Shown here: one piece after another, positions 55,023 to 63,673 of the stretch
How the letters are laid out: the number at the start of each line of letters is the position of its first letter
How positions within the stretch are numbered: the stretch's first letter is position 1
Origin: Anaerolineae bacterium
GTDB taxonomy: Bacteria; Chloroflexota; Anaerolineae; J036; Brachytrichaceae
Assembly (NCBI GenBank): GCA_947476335.1
Contig: CANJQH010000001.1
Coordinates: 56,566 to 120,565 of the forward strand
Length of the DNA: 64,000 nucleotides
Direction of reading: 5' to 3'
The notes under the pieces: model-generated
Databases searched by the model: none
What the model was told of the DNA's origin: nothing
The model's input: only the letters and a program-made list of their open reading frames with translations
Made by a program: the position numbers and the translations under genes

Positions 55023-55133
55023 AGCTGAAAATTAAGGCGGAAATAAAGCCGGAAAGAAAGCTGGAAAGAAAGCTGAAAATAAAGCCGGAAATAAAGCCGG
55101 AAAGAAAGCTGGAAAGAATTAGCGCGAAGCCGG
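55023..55133 (+). repeat. Purine-rich tandem repeat
   Basis: Units such as AAAGCCGGAAATAAAGCCGG and AAAGAAAGCTGG recur; a block of about 48 bp is present twice. It follows the 39-aa gene and precedes MITE-B. One frame would code for a Lys/Glu/Ile/Pro repeat, but no start or stop supports it. Confidence 0.7.
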
Positions 55134-55145
55134 TTTCACGCAGGG

Positions 55146-55241
55146 CTAAGTTCCTGTCCATAAGTTTTGTCCGGCAGATTCGCCTCCCCCGCAAAGCGGG
55201 GGAGGCGAATCTGCCGCCAGAACTTTTGGCGACTCACTTAG
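55146..55241 (+). repeat. MITE-B copy 3
   Basis: 96-bp copy from CTAAGTTCCTGTCC to GGCGACTCACTTAG with a perfect inner hairpin. It lies between the purine-rich repeat and the convergent msrQ gene. Confidence 0.95.
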
Positions 55242-55269
55242 ACGAAACGATAGTCTGGCTTGAAATGGC

Positions 55270-55890
55270 TCATCGTCGCGCGGCCAGTGCTTTGCGCAGA
55301 GTTGGCAGGCGCAGAATTAGCAGCACGGCCAGCAGGGGGGCGTAATAAACGACGACCATGTTGATCTCGGCTTTTTGTGAAGCTTGGAAGTGCAGCAGCG
55401 CCAGAGCGGCGGCGAAATAGGCAGTGCGATGCAGGATTTTCCAGCGGCGGCCGAGCCGCTTTTGCCAGCCGCGTGTGGAAGTGATGGCCAGCGACAAGAG
55501 CAGGCCGAAGGCGAGCAGGCCGAACCAGAGGTACGCTTTTTCGCGCAGCTCGGAGGCGATGCGTGGCAGATTGAGGCCAAAATCGACGACGGCAAAAGTG
55601 AACATGTGCAGCGCCGCCCATGCAAACGCGTAGAGCCCGAGCGGGCGCCGCACGCTGGTCAGTATGGGCATGCGCAGCAGCAGCGCCGCCGGCGTGGCGG
55701 CGAGCGACAAGAGCAGCAGGTGCACGGCGGTGCGGCCGCTGCTCTGGATGACGGCTTGGATTGGATTGAAGGTTAGATCGCCTCGCCATGCGCGCCATGC
55801 GAGCACACAGAGCGGCAATAGCGCGCCGAAGTGGATGATGGCAGATGGAAAGACGGCGGCCGACCGCCGACCGCCGTCAGTAATTCGCAT
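55270..55890 (-). CDS. msrQ: Heme-binding membrane subunit MsrQ
   Basis: This 206-residue protein is of the ferric reductase-like/YedZ family with six hydrophobic segments. Conserved His residues for heme binding appear in GRTAVHLLLLSLAATP, AWAALHMFTFAVVD, WKILHRTAYF and LALLHF. It brings electrons from the quinone pool or cytosol to MsrP for repair of oxidised methionine in exported proteins. The start overlaps the end of msrP by 14 bp. Confidence 0.92.
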   Translation of the reverse strand: MRITDGGRRSAAVFPSAIIHFGALLPLCVLAWRAWRGDLTFNPIQAVIQSSGRTAVHLLLLSLAATPAALLLRMPILTSVRRPLGLYAFAWAALHMFTFAVVDFGLNLPRIASELREKAYLWFGLLAFGLLLSLAITSTRGWQKRLGRRWKILHRTAYFAAALALLHFQASQKAEINMVVVYYAPLLAVLLILRLPTLRKALAARR

Positions 55891-56857
55891 ACAGGTCCAT
55901 GCCTGTGTAGAGGTCAGCGACCTGAGCTTCGTAGCCGTTGAAGCGCAGGGTATCGCGTCGGCTGAGTTCGCCGATGCGTCGTTCTGTGGCCTGCGACCAG
56001 CGCGGGTGCGCGCGTTCGGGATTGACGTTCGAATAAAAGCCGTATTCGCTGGGTGCGGCGGCCGACCAGAGGGACACCGGCTGATTTTCAACGAGGTCGA
56101 TTTTCACGATGGCTTTGATGCTTTTGAAGCCGTATTTCCATGGCACGACGAGGCGTAGTGGAGCGCCGTTCTGGTTCGGCAGCGGCTTGCCGTAAAGGCC
56201 GGTGGCGATGAAGGTGAGGTCGTGCATGGCTTCGTCGATGCGCAGCCCTTCGACGTAGGGCCAGTTGTAGAAGGGCGAGCTGACGCCGGGCATTTGTGCC
56301 GCGTCGAAGGCGGCTTCAAAGCGGACATACTTTGCTTTGCTGGTGGGCTGCACTTCACGCAGCAGGCGACTGAGTGGGAAGCCCATCCATGGGATGACCA
56401 TAGACCATGCCTCGACGCAGCGCAGGCGGTAGACGCGTTCTTCCTCGCCGAGGCTGTGCAGGTCGTCGAGGTCGAAGGTTTTCGGCTTGTCGACGAGGCC
56501 GCCGACGGTGACGCTCCACGGGTTGGTCTTGAAATTTGCCGCGAGGTCGGCCACAGCCTCTTTGTCCGTGCTGAACTCGTAATAGTTGTTGTAGCGCGTG
56601 ATTTCGTCCCAGGAGTTGGCTTTGGTTCCAAATTCGTCTGTTTTGAATTTTGGATCGCTGGTGGCGAGGGGTGATGCGATGGCAGATGCGGGCATCGACG
56701 TGCGGGTGGGTGCAGACGCTGGCGTGCACGCGGCTAGTGCAGCGGCGCCGAGGCCGAGACCGGCCATGCGGAGCAGGCGGCGGCGTGACATATAGACCGA
56801 TTCCGGCGTGATCAGCGAGGATGCAATGCGGGGAATATTGGGGCGAACGCGGGGCAT
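55877..56857 (-). CDS. msrP: Protein-methionine-sulfoxide reductase catalytic subunit MsrP
   Basis: This 326-residue molybdoenzyme of the sulfite oxidase fold has a Tat signal (SRRRLLRMAG, residues 24-33) preceded by TPESVYM, the same N-terminal context as in E. coli MsrP, which supports the long start at 56857. The molybdenum ligand is Cys147 in YRLRCVEAWSM. LAAC at residues 41-44 could also serve as a lipobox. It acts outside the membrane with MsrQ. Confidence 0.95.
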   Translation of the reverse strand: MPRVRPNIPRIASSLITPESVYMSRRRLLRMAGLGLGAAALAACTPASAPTRTSMPASAIASPLATSDPKFKTDEFGTKANSWDEITRYNNYYEFSTDKEAVADLAANFKTNPWSVTVGGLVDKPKTFDLDDLHSLGEEERVYRLRCVEAWSMVIPWMGFPLSRLLREVQPTSKAKYVRFEAAFDAAQMPGVSSPFYNWPYVEGLRIDEAMHDLTFIATGLYGKPLPNQNGAPLRLVVPWKYGFKSIKAIVKIDLVENQPVSLWSAAAPSEYGFYSNVNPERAHPRWSQATERRIGELSRRDTLRFNGYEAQVADLYTGMDLYANY

Positions 56858-56930
56858 GGGGCAGATGCTATGCAAATAACCTTACAGGCGCGTGAATCGC
56901 GTTGCAGAAATGGGGTTTGTTTTGGAGGGC

Positions 56931-57012
56931 AGACGACGGACGGCAGACGACGGACGGCAGACGGCAGACGGCGGACGGCAGACGGCGGACGGCAGACGGC
57001 GGACGGCGGATG
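56931..57012. repeat. GC-rich short tandem repeat
   Basis: Runs of CAGACGG, CGGACGG and CAGACGA units (7 bp) are repeated about eleven times. It lies between the nitroreductase stop and the start of msrP, close to the promoter region of msrP. No coding function is visible. Confidence 0.85.
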
Positions 57013-57018
57013 ACGGGC

Positions 57019-57615
57019 TTATTCGTCGCGGATGATGACGAAATCGGTTGGGGGGCGGCGTTCGCGGTGCCGGCCGTCGTCTGCGGCGAAGCCGAGGGTG
57101 ATGAGCGCCTGGGGTTCCCAATCGGTAGGGAGGGCGAGGGTGTTGCGGGCGGTGTGCGGGCAGAAGAGCGGGGCGCACATCCAGCAGGCGCCGAGTCCGA
57201 GGGTGGGGGCGGTGATGAGGATATTTTGCACGGCGCAGGCGACGGCCTGGCCGGCCATCCAGCGTTCGGCGGCGTTGCGCCGGGTGTCTGGGTAAGTGTC
57301 CATGTCGGCCATGGAGAGGCAGGCGAGCAGGGAGACGGGAGCGGAGGTGATGCGTTCGACGCTGCGGAGGGCATCGCGGTCGACGAGATCGGGTGAATCA
57401 CCGTCGTGCAGGCGGTCGATGCGTAGCTGGGCAGCCATGGCGGTGGCGAGGCGGGTGCGGGCGGCGTCGCGGAGGACGGCGAAGCGCCAGGGCTGGCGAT
57501 TGTGAGGGGAGGGTGCCTGTGCGGCGGCGTCGAGCAGTGCGTCGACAAGCGCAGGGGGCACGGGCTGGTCGGTGTAGCGGCGGATGGAGCGGCGGATGGA
57601 GCGGCGCTGGGACAT
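57019..57615 (-). CDS. Nitroreductase-family protein, FbiB C-terminal-like
   Basis: This 198-residue FMN-binding protein has RRSIRRYTDQPVPPALVDALL, the phosphate-binding SPHNRQPWRF, and GLGACWMCAPLF. In Actinobacteria the same domain is fused to the C-terminus of FbiB, where it reduces dehydro-F420-0. Here it lies 12 bp downstream of cofE, so it probably does the same job as a separate protein. A general nitroreductase is the alternative. Confidence 0.82.
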   Translation of the reverse strand: MSQRRSIRRSIRRYTDQPVPPALVDALLDAAAQAPSPHNRQPWRFAVLRDAARTRLATAMAAQLRIDRLHDGDSPDLVDRDALRSVERITSAPVSLLACLSMADMDTYPDTRRNAAERWMAGQAVACAVQNILITAPTLGLGACWMCAPLFCPHTARNTLALPTDWEPQALITLGFAADDGRHRERRPPTDFVIIRDE

Positions 57616-57627
57616 GGGGCGAATGGG

Positions 57628-58380
57628 TCAGCCGTAGAGGTCCATATGTGGTGGCCGTTCGATTTCGCGGGCGGTGGCGTCGCGTGAGGAGAACTGCACG
57701 CCGCGGACGAGTGTTGCGGGCATGGATTCGGCGGCTTGGCCCATGAGGAGTGTGGCAGCGGAGGCGATCATGTCGGCGAGGCCGATTTCGGTGTGCTGGA
57801 GGGCGTAGCCGAAGAGGTCGGGCCGGCCGCGCCAGTCTTCGACGCCGGGCATGCCGGAGAGGCCGATAGCGACGCCGATGGTGCCGAGGCGGTGGGGGCG
57901 GCCGTGGCTGTCGGCGAGGATGACAGGCATGTCAACGCCGGTCAATTCGCATAGGCAACTTCGAAACGCGCGGGCAGAAGCGTCAGGGTCGAGCGGCATC
58001 AGCAGCACGATGTTTGGGTCGGCCGAAGTGTTGCTGTGGTCGATGGCGGCGTTGGCGGAGACGAAGCCGAGGCGGTGACGCGTAATCAGCACGTTGGGCG
58101 CGGCGCGTGAGACTGACTGCGATTCGCGCAGGATCAGCTCAACGAGGCGCGGGTCGTGCTTCGTGCGCGCGGCGAGCTCGATGGCGGCGGCGCTCGGCGT
58201 GACATCGCGCAGGTCGGCGAAGCGATTTTCGGCCTTGCTGACGATTTTCGAGGTGATGACGAGCACGTCGCCCGGCTGTGGGGCGAGCGGACGCAGGGCG
58301 TCGGCCAGCATCCGGCCCAGGTCGTCCCCGGGCCGAATAACGGGCAGGCCGCTCAGTGGAAAGAGCTGAATGCCGTTCAC
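57628..58380 (-). CDS. cofE: Coenzyme F420-0:L-glutamate ligase
   Basis: This 250-residue protein matches CofE/FbiB N-terminal domain: GDVLVITSKIVSKAENR, a GTP/metal-binding LRESQSVSRAAPNVLITRH (in part), GFVSANAAIDHSN, and PVILADSHGRPHRLGTIGVAIG. It adds glutamate residues to F420-0. It is coupled to npdG by a 4-bp overlap and followed by the nitroreductase gene, so the operon covers tail synthesis and use of F420. Confidence 0.92.
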   Translation of the reverse strand: MNGIQLFPLSGLPVIRPGDDLGRMLADALRPLAPQPGDVLVITSKIVSKAENRFADLRDVTPSAAAIELAARTKHDPRLVELILRESQSVSRAAPNVLITRHRLGFVSANAAIDHSNTSADPNIVLLMPLDPDASARAFRSCLCELTGVDMPVILADSHGRPHRLGTIGVAIGLSGMPGVEDWRGRPDLFGYALQHTEIGLADMIASAATLLMGQAAESMPATLVRGVQFSSRDATAREIERPPHMDLYG

Positions 58381-59024
58381 GCGCCTGTGATGCGGATGCC
58401 TGCGCCCTTGACTTTATGGCGCTTGTTGATGCCGAGCAGGATCGGGGTGAGGCCTTCGACCACGACGGCGTTGTCGAGTGGGCCGGCGTCCCAGGCGCGC
58501 ATGCCGACGTCCCTGACCAGTTGCATGCCGATCTGCTTGGCTGCATCGTCGTCGCCGCAGACGAGCACATCACAGTCGACGACGGCGTCGAGCTTCTTGA
58601 GATGTGTAGCGGAGATATTTTGGAAGGCGGCCACGACGCGGGCGCCGTTGTCGAGCATGGACTGCGCTTCGCGGCTGGCGGAGCCGCCGGCCGGCACCTG
58701 CACGCGCAGGAAGTCGGTCGGATTAATCGGCACAGTGACGTCGATGACGACCTTGCCGGTGAGTGCGTTTTTGACGCCGGCGATGGTGTCCGCGTGCGCG
58801 GTGTAGGGCACGCTGAGGACGACAACGTCGGCGTCAGTGGCAGCCGACAGGTTGTCGGCGCCGGCGATGCGCTCGTCGCCGAACACGAGGTTCAGCTCCT
58901 GGGCCACAGCCGCTGCGCGCGCAGCATCGCGCGAACCGATGACCACGGTATGCCCGGCGTTTGCCCAGCGCAACGCCAGTCCGGATCCTTCCTTGCCTGT
59001 TCCACCGAGTACAGCAATTTTCAT
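58377..59024 (-). CDS. npdG: NADPH-dependent F420 reductase
   Basis: This 215-residue Rossmann protein begins KIAVLGGTGKEGSGLALRWA, then TVVIGSRDAARA, VVLSVPYTAHADT and GARVVAAFQNISATHL, all as in Fno/NpdG. It moves hydride between NADPH and F420. The start at 59024 is set by GAGGAG 9 bases upstream. It is the first gene of the F420 operon; an upstream TATTAT (59067-59072 on the plus strand) may be its -10 box. Confidence 0.92.
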   Translation of the reverse strand: MKIAVLGGTGKEGSGLALRWANAGHTVVIGSRDAARAAAVAQELNLVFGDERIAGADNLSAATDADVVVLSVPYTAHADTIAGVKNALTGKVVIDVTVPINPTDFLRVQVPAGGSASREAQSMLDNGARVVAAFQNISATHLKKLDAVVDCDVLVCGDDDAAKQIGMQLVRDVGMRAWDAGPLDNAVVVEGLTPILLGINKRHKVKGAGIRITGA

Positions 59025-59249
59025 GAAGCTCCTCAAGCACGTCGCCGCAATTGCGTGCGCCGCAAGATAATATGGCTTGTGATGATACCGCGGGAGGGCG
59101 ACGATGAACGCCAAACGATGAAAAAACGTCAGTGGGTGTCGCTTGTCCGTCGCTGACTTATATGTCCGCGTTATAGTTCACCTCCTGATTGTTATATTTG
59201 GCTGTTTTGCTCTGCGAAGCAGTCTCAGATAGGTTGGTATATTCGATAT

Positions 59250-60320
59250 ATGTTGAGTACAAGCATTTCTCGACGTTCTCTGCTGCGGATAGTCGGCGTT
59301 GGTGTGCCGGTGTTTTTTCTGCGCACACCGTCGCTGGTTGCTGCTGCGGGTGAGCCAGTAGTGACGAAGACACGCCGGCCTTTCGCACGTGTGATGAATA
59401 CGGGTGTTCCCGTGCGTGAACAGCCTTCGGTGAAGGCGCGTCTGGTGCGCAACCTGAAATGGAACGAAGTTGTCGCGGTGAGCGGCGAGGTGTTGTCTGA
59501 CGAAAGCCCGAGTGCGTACAACAAACTCTGGTATCGCACAGCCGATGGCTATGTGCATTCGCGCTTTATGCAGCCGGTTGAGAATGCGCCGCAGCCGGTT
59601 GAGCGCAGCGTGCCCGTTGACGGTTTCTGGGCGCAGACGGCACTGGCGTCGATAATTGTGCGCTACAAGCCGGATCCATTGGCGGGCAGTGCGTATCCGA
59701 TGCAGCTGCCGTTCGGGACGAATCTGCAGGTGCTTGAGGTCGTTCAGGGTGTGGACAAAAATCCGTGGTACCGCGTCTCTGATGGCATTGGCGAGCAATT
59801 TTTCGTGCCGGCTGAGTCGCTGCGTCGGCTCGGGGCGGATGACTTTGCCCCGATTGCACCGGAAGTGCCGCTGCATGACAAGCGGATTGACGTCAATATC
59901 AAAAAGCAGATCGTGGTGGCGTACGAGAACGATAAAGAAGTCTTCCGCGCACGCTGCGCAACGGGTGCGCGCTTCACTATGGACGACGGTTCGGTGAAGG
60001 ACTATGGCACCACGACCGGCGACCATCGTATTTTCCTCAAAACGCCCTCGCGCCGTATGATCGGCGGCACGAAGGGCCAGACAGATTTTTATGATCTGCC
60101 TGGCATTCCGTGGGTGTCGTATTTCACTGCGTCGCGCATCGCCTTCCATGGCGCCTATTGGCACAACGACTTCGGCTATCCGCGCAGCCATGGCTGCGTA
60201 AACCTGCTGCCTGAGGATTCGCAGTGGGTATATCGCTGGACGACGCCGGTGGTGACTTTTGGCGAACGCTGGACGAAGGTGGCGCGCTCAGACGACGGAT
60301 CGCTCGTGCGCGTGTTTTAG
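59250..60320 (+). CDS. L,D-transpeptidase (YkuD) with Tat-like signal
   Basis: This 356-residue exported protein has a twin-Arg signal (SRRSLLRIVGVGVPVFFL, residues 7-24), an SH3-like region (about 45-190) and a C-terminal YkuD domain with the catalytic motif HGAYWHNDFGYPRSHGCVNL, in which Cys is the nucleophile. It crosslinks peptidoglycan stems or attaches proteins to the wall. TATATT lies just before the start, so a short leader is likely. It stands alone. Confidence 0.9.
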   Translation: MLSTSISRRSLLRIVGVGVPVFFLRTPSLVAAAGEPVVTKTRRPFARVMNTGVPVREQPSVKARLVRNLKWNEVVAVSGEVLSDESPSAYNKLWYRTADGYVHSRFMQPVENAPQPVERSVPVDGFWAQTALASIIVRYKPDPLAGSAYPMQLPFGTNLQVLEVVQGVDKNPWYRVSDGIGEQFFVPAESLRRLGADDFAPIAPEVPLHDKRIDVNIKKQIVVAYENDKEVFRARCATGARFTMDDGSVKDYGTTTGDHRIFLKTPSRRMIGGTKGQTDFYDLPGIPWVSYFTASRIAFHGAYWHNDFGYPRSHGCVNLLPEDSQWVYRWTTPVVTFGERWTKVARSDDGSLVRVF

Positions 60321-60372
60321 GTTGTTTTCCAAGCTTGTTTTTGCCTGTTTACCGTCTCGAATTTCATTCTTT

Positions 60373-60484
60373 GTAACTACTCAGGCCAGCCATTTTTTCA
60401 ACGCGAAACACACTATTCTCTCCCCCGAAGGGGGAGAGAATAGTGTGTTTCGCGGGAAATACTGATTTGGGCCTGAGTAGTTAC
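60373..60484 (+). repeat. MITE-A copy 8
   Basis: Full-length 112-bp copy with intact ends and hairpin in the orientation of copy 1. No target duplication. It lies between the L,D-transpeptidase gene and sbcC. Confidence 0.95.
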
Positions 60485-60551
60485 TGGAAAGGTAAAGAGA
60501 GTGGGATTTTGGGGATACGGGCAAGAGCTGAGTTAGATACGCTTTGCAAGC

Positions 60552-63128
60552 ATGATTCCGCTTAAGCTCGAACTCCGCAATTTTATGGCTTACCGAGAAG
60601 CCGAACCGCTGGATCTGGGCGGGCTGCACGTGGTGTGTCTCACGGGTGACAACGGCGCTGGTAAGAGCTCGCTGCTGGATGCGATGACATGGGCGCTGTG
60701 GGGCCAGGCGCGTGCGCGGCGCGACGAAGAAATGATTGCGCAGGGCGCGAGTGAAATGCGTGTAGCGCTTACTTTTAGCGAAGGCCGCGAGGTTTTCCAG
60801 GTGGTGCGCACGCGCAAGCTCGGCAAGGCGGCGAAGGGGAAGGCTCCGGCATCCAGCGGCACGCTCGATTTTTTTATCCGTGATGAGGCGGTCAATGGCT
60901 GGCGCACCATCAGCGAAGCGAAGATGCTCGAGACTCAGTCAAAAATCGAGCGCACGCTGAATCTGGGCTACGACACGTTCATCAACTCGGCGTATCTCAA
61001 GCAGGGCCGTGCCGACGAATTTACGGTCAAGCCGCCTGGTCAGCGCAAGGAGCTGCTGAGCGAAATTCTCAGCCTGAACGTGTGGGGTGAATATGAAGAG
61101 CGCGTCAAGGCGCACTTGTCGACGCTCGAACGCGAAGTGCTGAAGCTGACGCTGGATTTGCGCCAGTCAGAAGAAGAGCAAGCGCGCCTGCCGGAATACG
61201 AACGTCAGCTTGGTGAAGCGCATGCGGCGCTCGACACCGCCCGCGATGAACTCATACGCGTCGAGGCGGCGCACCGCGAGATGTTGCTGCAGCGCGATCG
61301 TGCACGTGGCCTGCGTGTGCAGCTCGCGCAGGGTGAAGCGCGCATTCGCGCACTTGATGTGGATGTGCAGCGCGTCGAGCAGGAACGCAGCGCGCATGTG
61401 CTGCGCATGGAGCGCTATCAGCAGGCACTTGATCAGCGCGCTGAGATCGAGGCAGGTTTCGCCGAACTCGAGTGCGCGCGCGCGGAAAGCGAGCAGTTGA
61501 ATCTCAAGCTTTCCAGCATGGTCGAGCTGAATGCGCGTCGCAGTGATGCTGACGGGCGCATTGCGCTTGAGCGCAACGCTTTGGAAAGCGAGCGTGATAC
61601 GACGCATCGGCGTGTGCTTGAACTGCAGACGGCGGCGGATGCGCAGGATATCGAGCGGCGGCTTGACGAAGTGCGTACGCGCCTGATGCGGCTGACGGCT
61701 GGGCAGTCGCGCGTAAATGTGCTGAATGCGCAGCGTGTCGCTGCTGGCGAAGAATCTGGCGTGATGCGCAGCCGCAACGAGACACTCAAGCGCGAGATGA
61801 ATGAGATTAAGCAGCGTATGGACGCGCTGAGCCGCGTCGGCGCGATTTGTCCGTCATGTGGACGTGAGCTGCATGAAAGTGATCGTGCGCGCTTGCTGGA
61901 GGAGTGGCGTGCGCGCGGCACCGAGAAAGGGGACGAATTCCGATCGAATGAAACGCGTGTGAAGAAGATGGCGGAAGCGCGGGCGAGCCTTGATGCTGAA
62001 GTGAGCGCACTGGAGGCGGAACTGCGTGCGTTGCCGACGGTGCAGCGTGATGAAGCGTCGCTGCAGGAGAAGCTGCTGCGTGCGCAGGCGGCGGCGGTGG
62101 CGCTGCCGGATGCGCACGCAGCGGAATCGGCGGTGGCGAAGCGCTTGGATGCGGGCGATTTTGCAGCAGCGGCGCGCGCAGCTCTGGCGCAGGTGGAGGC
62201 GGAGTTGGCCGAGCTCGGCTACGACGCGGCTGCGCATAATGCGCTGCGCACGCAGACGCTGCCGCGTCTGCAGGGGTATGTGGCGCGCAAGGCCGAAGCC
62301 GATCGCGCCGAAATCGGCATGCAGGCGGAGCGCGCAGCGGCGGTGGCACTGGAGGCGCAGCAGGTGTTGCTGCAGGAGAAGCACGCAGCGGAGGGGCAGG
62401 ATTTGGCGGAATTGCGCGCACGGATGGCGGAGGCCGAGGCTGGCCTCGCAGGGGCGCCAGCGGTCGAGCGTGCGCTGCAGACGTCGCAGACTGCGATGTT
62501 TGAATGGCAGCGCCGTTATGGAGCGTCCAATCAGCGTGTGCAGGCGTGTCGTTCGCTTGAAGCAACGACGGCGCGTCAGGTATCTGAGCTGAAGGTGCTG
62601 ACGCGGCGGCAAGGCCTTTTGGAGGAACTGCGTACCGCATACGGCCGTAACGGCGTGCCAGCGATGATCATTGAAAGTGTGTTGCCGGAGCTGGAAGCGA
62701 GTGCGAACGAATTGCTTGGCCGCATGACGAACGGCCGTATGAATGTGCGTTTTGAAACGCAGCGGCTGACGCAGAAGGGGGACGCGAGTGAGACGCTGGA
62801 GATTCGCATCGCCGACGAGGTGGGAGAGCGCTCGTACGAGTTGTTTTCAGGCGGCGAGGCGTTCCGCATCAATTTCGCGGTGCGCATCGCACTCAGTCGG
62901 CTGCTGGCGCGTCGCGCCGGCGCTGCGCTACGCACGCTGTTCGTTGATGAGGGTTTCGGCACTCAGGACGCGCAGGGTCGCGAGCGGCTTGTTGAGGCGA
63001 TCAAGGCCATCGAGGGCGACTTTGAGCGCATTTTTGTGATTACGCACATCGACGAATTGAAGGATGCATTTCCTGCGCGCATCGAAGTGACGAAGAGTTC
63101 ACGCGGTAGCAGCGCACGGGTAGTGTAG
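60552..63128 (+). CDS. sbcC: Exonuclease subunit SbcC/Rad50-like SMC ATPase
   Basis: This 858-residue DNA-repair ATPase starts with the Rad50-type IPLKLELRNFMAYREA and Walker A GDNGAGKSSLLDAM, has two long coiled-coil arms around the zinc hook CPSC (Cys433, Cys436), and ends with the signature LFSGGEAFRINFAVRIALS and Walker B LRTLFVDEGFG. It works with SbcD (Mre11) to cut hairpins and blocked ends; sbcD is not adjacent. Given the many long palindromes in this genome, a hairpin nuclease is of interest. Confidence 0.95.
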   Translation: MIPLKLELRNFMAYREAEPLDLGGLHVVCLTGDNGAGKSSLLDAMTWALWGQARARRDEEMIAQGASEMRVALTFSEGREVFQVVRTRKLGKAAKGKAPASSGTLDFFIRDEAVNGWRTISEAKMLETQSKIERTLNLGYDTFINSAYLKQGRADEFTVKPPGQRKELLSEILSLNVWGEYEERVKAHLSTLEREVLKLTLDLRQSEEEQARLPEYERQLGEAHAALDTARDELIRVEAAHREMLLQRDRARGLRVQLAQGEARIRALDVDVQRVEQERSAHVLRMERYQQALDQRAEIEAGFAELECARAESEQLNLKLSSMVELNARRSDADGRIALERNALESERDTTHRRVLELQTAADAQDIERRLDEVRTRLMRLTAGQSRVNVLNAQRVAAGEESGVMRSRNETLKREMNEIKQRMDALSRVGAICPSCGRELHESDRARLLEEWRARGTEKGDEFRSNETRVKKMAEARASLDAEVSALEAELRALPTVQRDEASLQEKLLRAQAAAVALPDAHAAESAVAKRLDAGDFAAAARAALAQVEAELAELGYDAAAHNALRTQTLPRLQGYVARKAEADRAEIGMQAERAAAVALEAQQVLLQEKHAAEGQDLAELRARMAEAEAGLAGAPAVERALQTSQTAMFEWQRRYGASNQRVQACRSLEATTARQVSELKVLTRRQGLLEELRTAYGRNGVPAMIIESVLPELEASANELLGRMTNGRMNVRFETQRLTQKGDASETLEIRIADEVGERSYELFSGGEAFRINFAVRIALSRLLARRAGAALRTLFVDEGFGTQDAQGRERLVEAIKAIEGDFERIFVITHIDELKDAFPARIEVTKSSRGSSARVV

Positions 63129-63196
63129 AAGAAGACGGTCGGCGACGGCGACGCTGATGTGGAGTATGCGTCGGACGCTTTTCAGCGCCAGTCGAT

Positions 63197-63292
63197 CTAA
63201 GTGAGTCGCCATAAGTTTTGTCCGGCAGATTCGCCTCCCCCGCAAAGCGGGGGAGGCGAATCTGCCGCCAGAACTTTTGGACAGGAACTTAG
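63197..63292 (-). repeat. MITE-B copy 4, with arms rearranged
   Basis: 96 bp, but the outer bases are swapped relative to the core: it starts CTAAGTGAGTCGCC and ends GGACAGGAACTTAG, while the inner TAAGTTTTGTCC and CCAGAACTTTTGG keep the forward orientation. This looks like inversion of the palindrome core or recombination between arms. Confidence 0.92.
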
Positions 63293-63384
63293 TTCATCCT
63301 CGACGCTGTCGCGCAGTTTTTTGCCGCTGTCACGCAGGGTCTGTTGCAGGTGCATTGGCAGAACGATTTCATATACATCATCGG

Positions 63385-63496
63385 GTGACTACTCATGCCC
63401 AAATCGGTATTTCCTGCGAAACACACTATTCTCCCTCCCGAAAGGGGAGAGGATAGTGTGTTTCGCGTTGGAAAAATGGCTGGCCTGAGTAGTTAC
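63385..63496 (-). repeat. MITE-A copy 9
   Basis: 112-bp copy with one change in the left end (GTGACTACTCATGCCC) and slight changes in the hairpin. The 63497-63673 gap after it is AT-rich and holds no gene I can see. Confidence 0.92.
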
Positions 63497-63673
63497 GAAC
63501 AAAGCAATAACGAAGCTGCTACGCCGCAGAATTTTTGCGGCGACTGACTGCTGAAAATTTAAGATTTGTAGGGTTGTGCGTAAATCCAGAGAATTTTATC
63601 CGTGCAAAAAATTGCTCTTCATCCGTCGAATAAATTGGATTTCCAGTGATACGATTCAAGCTTAAGTCACGCC

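Noticed and set aside
55023..55133. Lys/Glu/Ile/Pro repeat protein read from the purine-rich tandem repeat
   Set aside because: No start codon with a ribosome site belongs to it, the frame comes from the isomerase region and continues into MITE-B.
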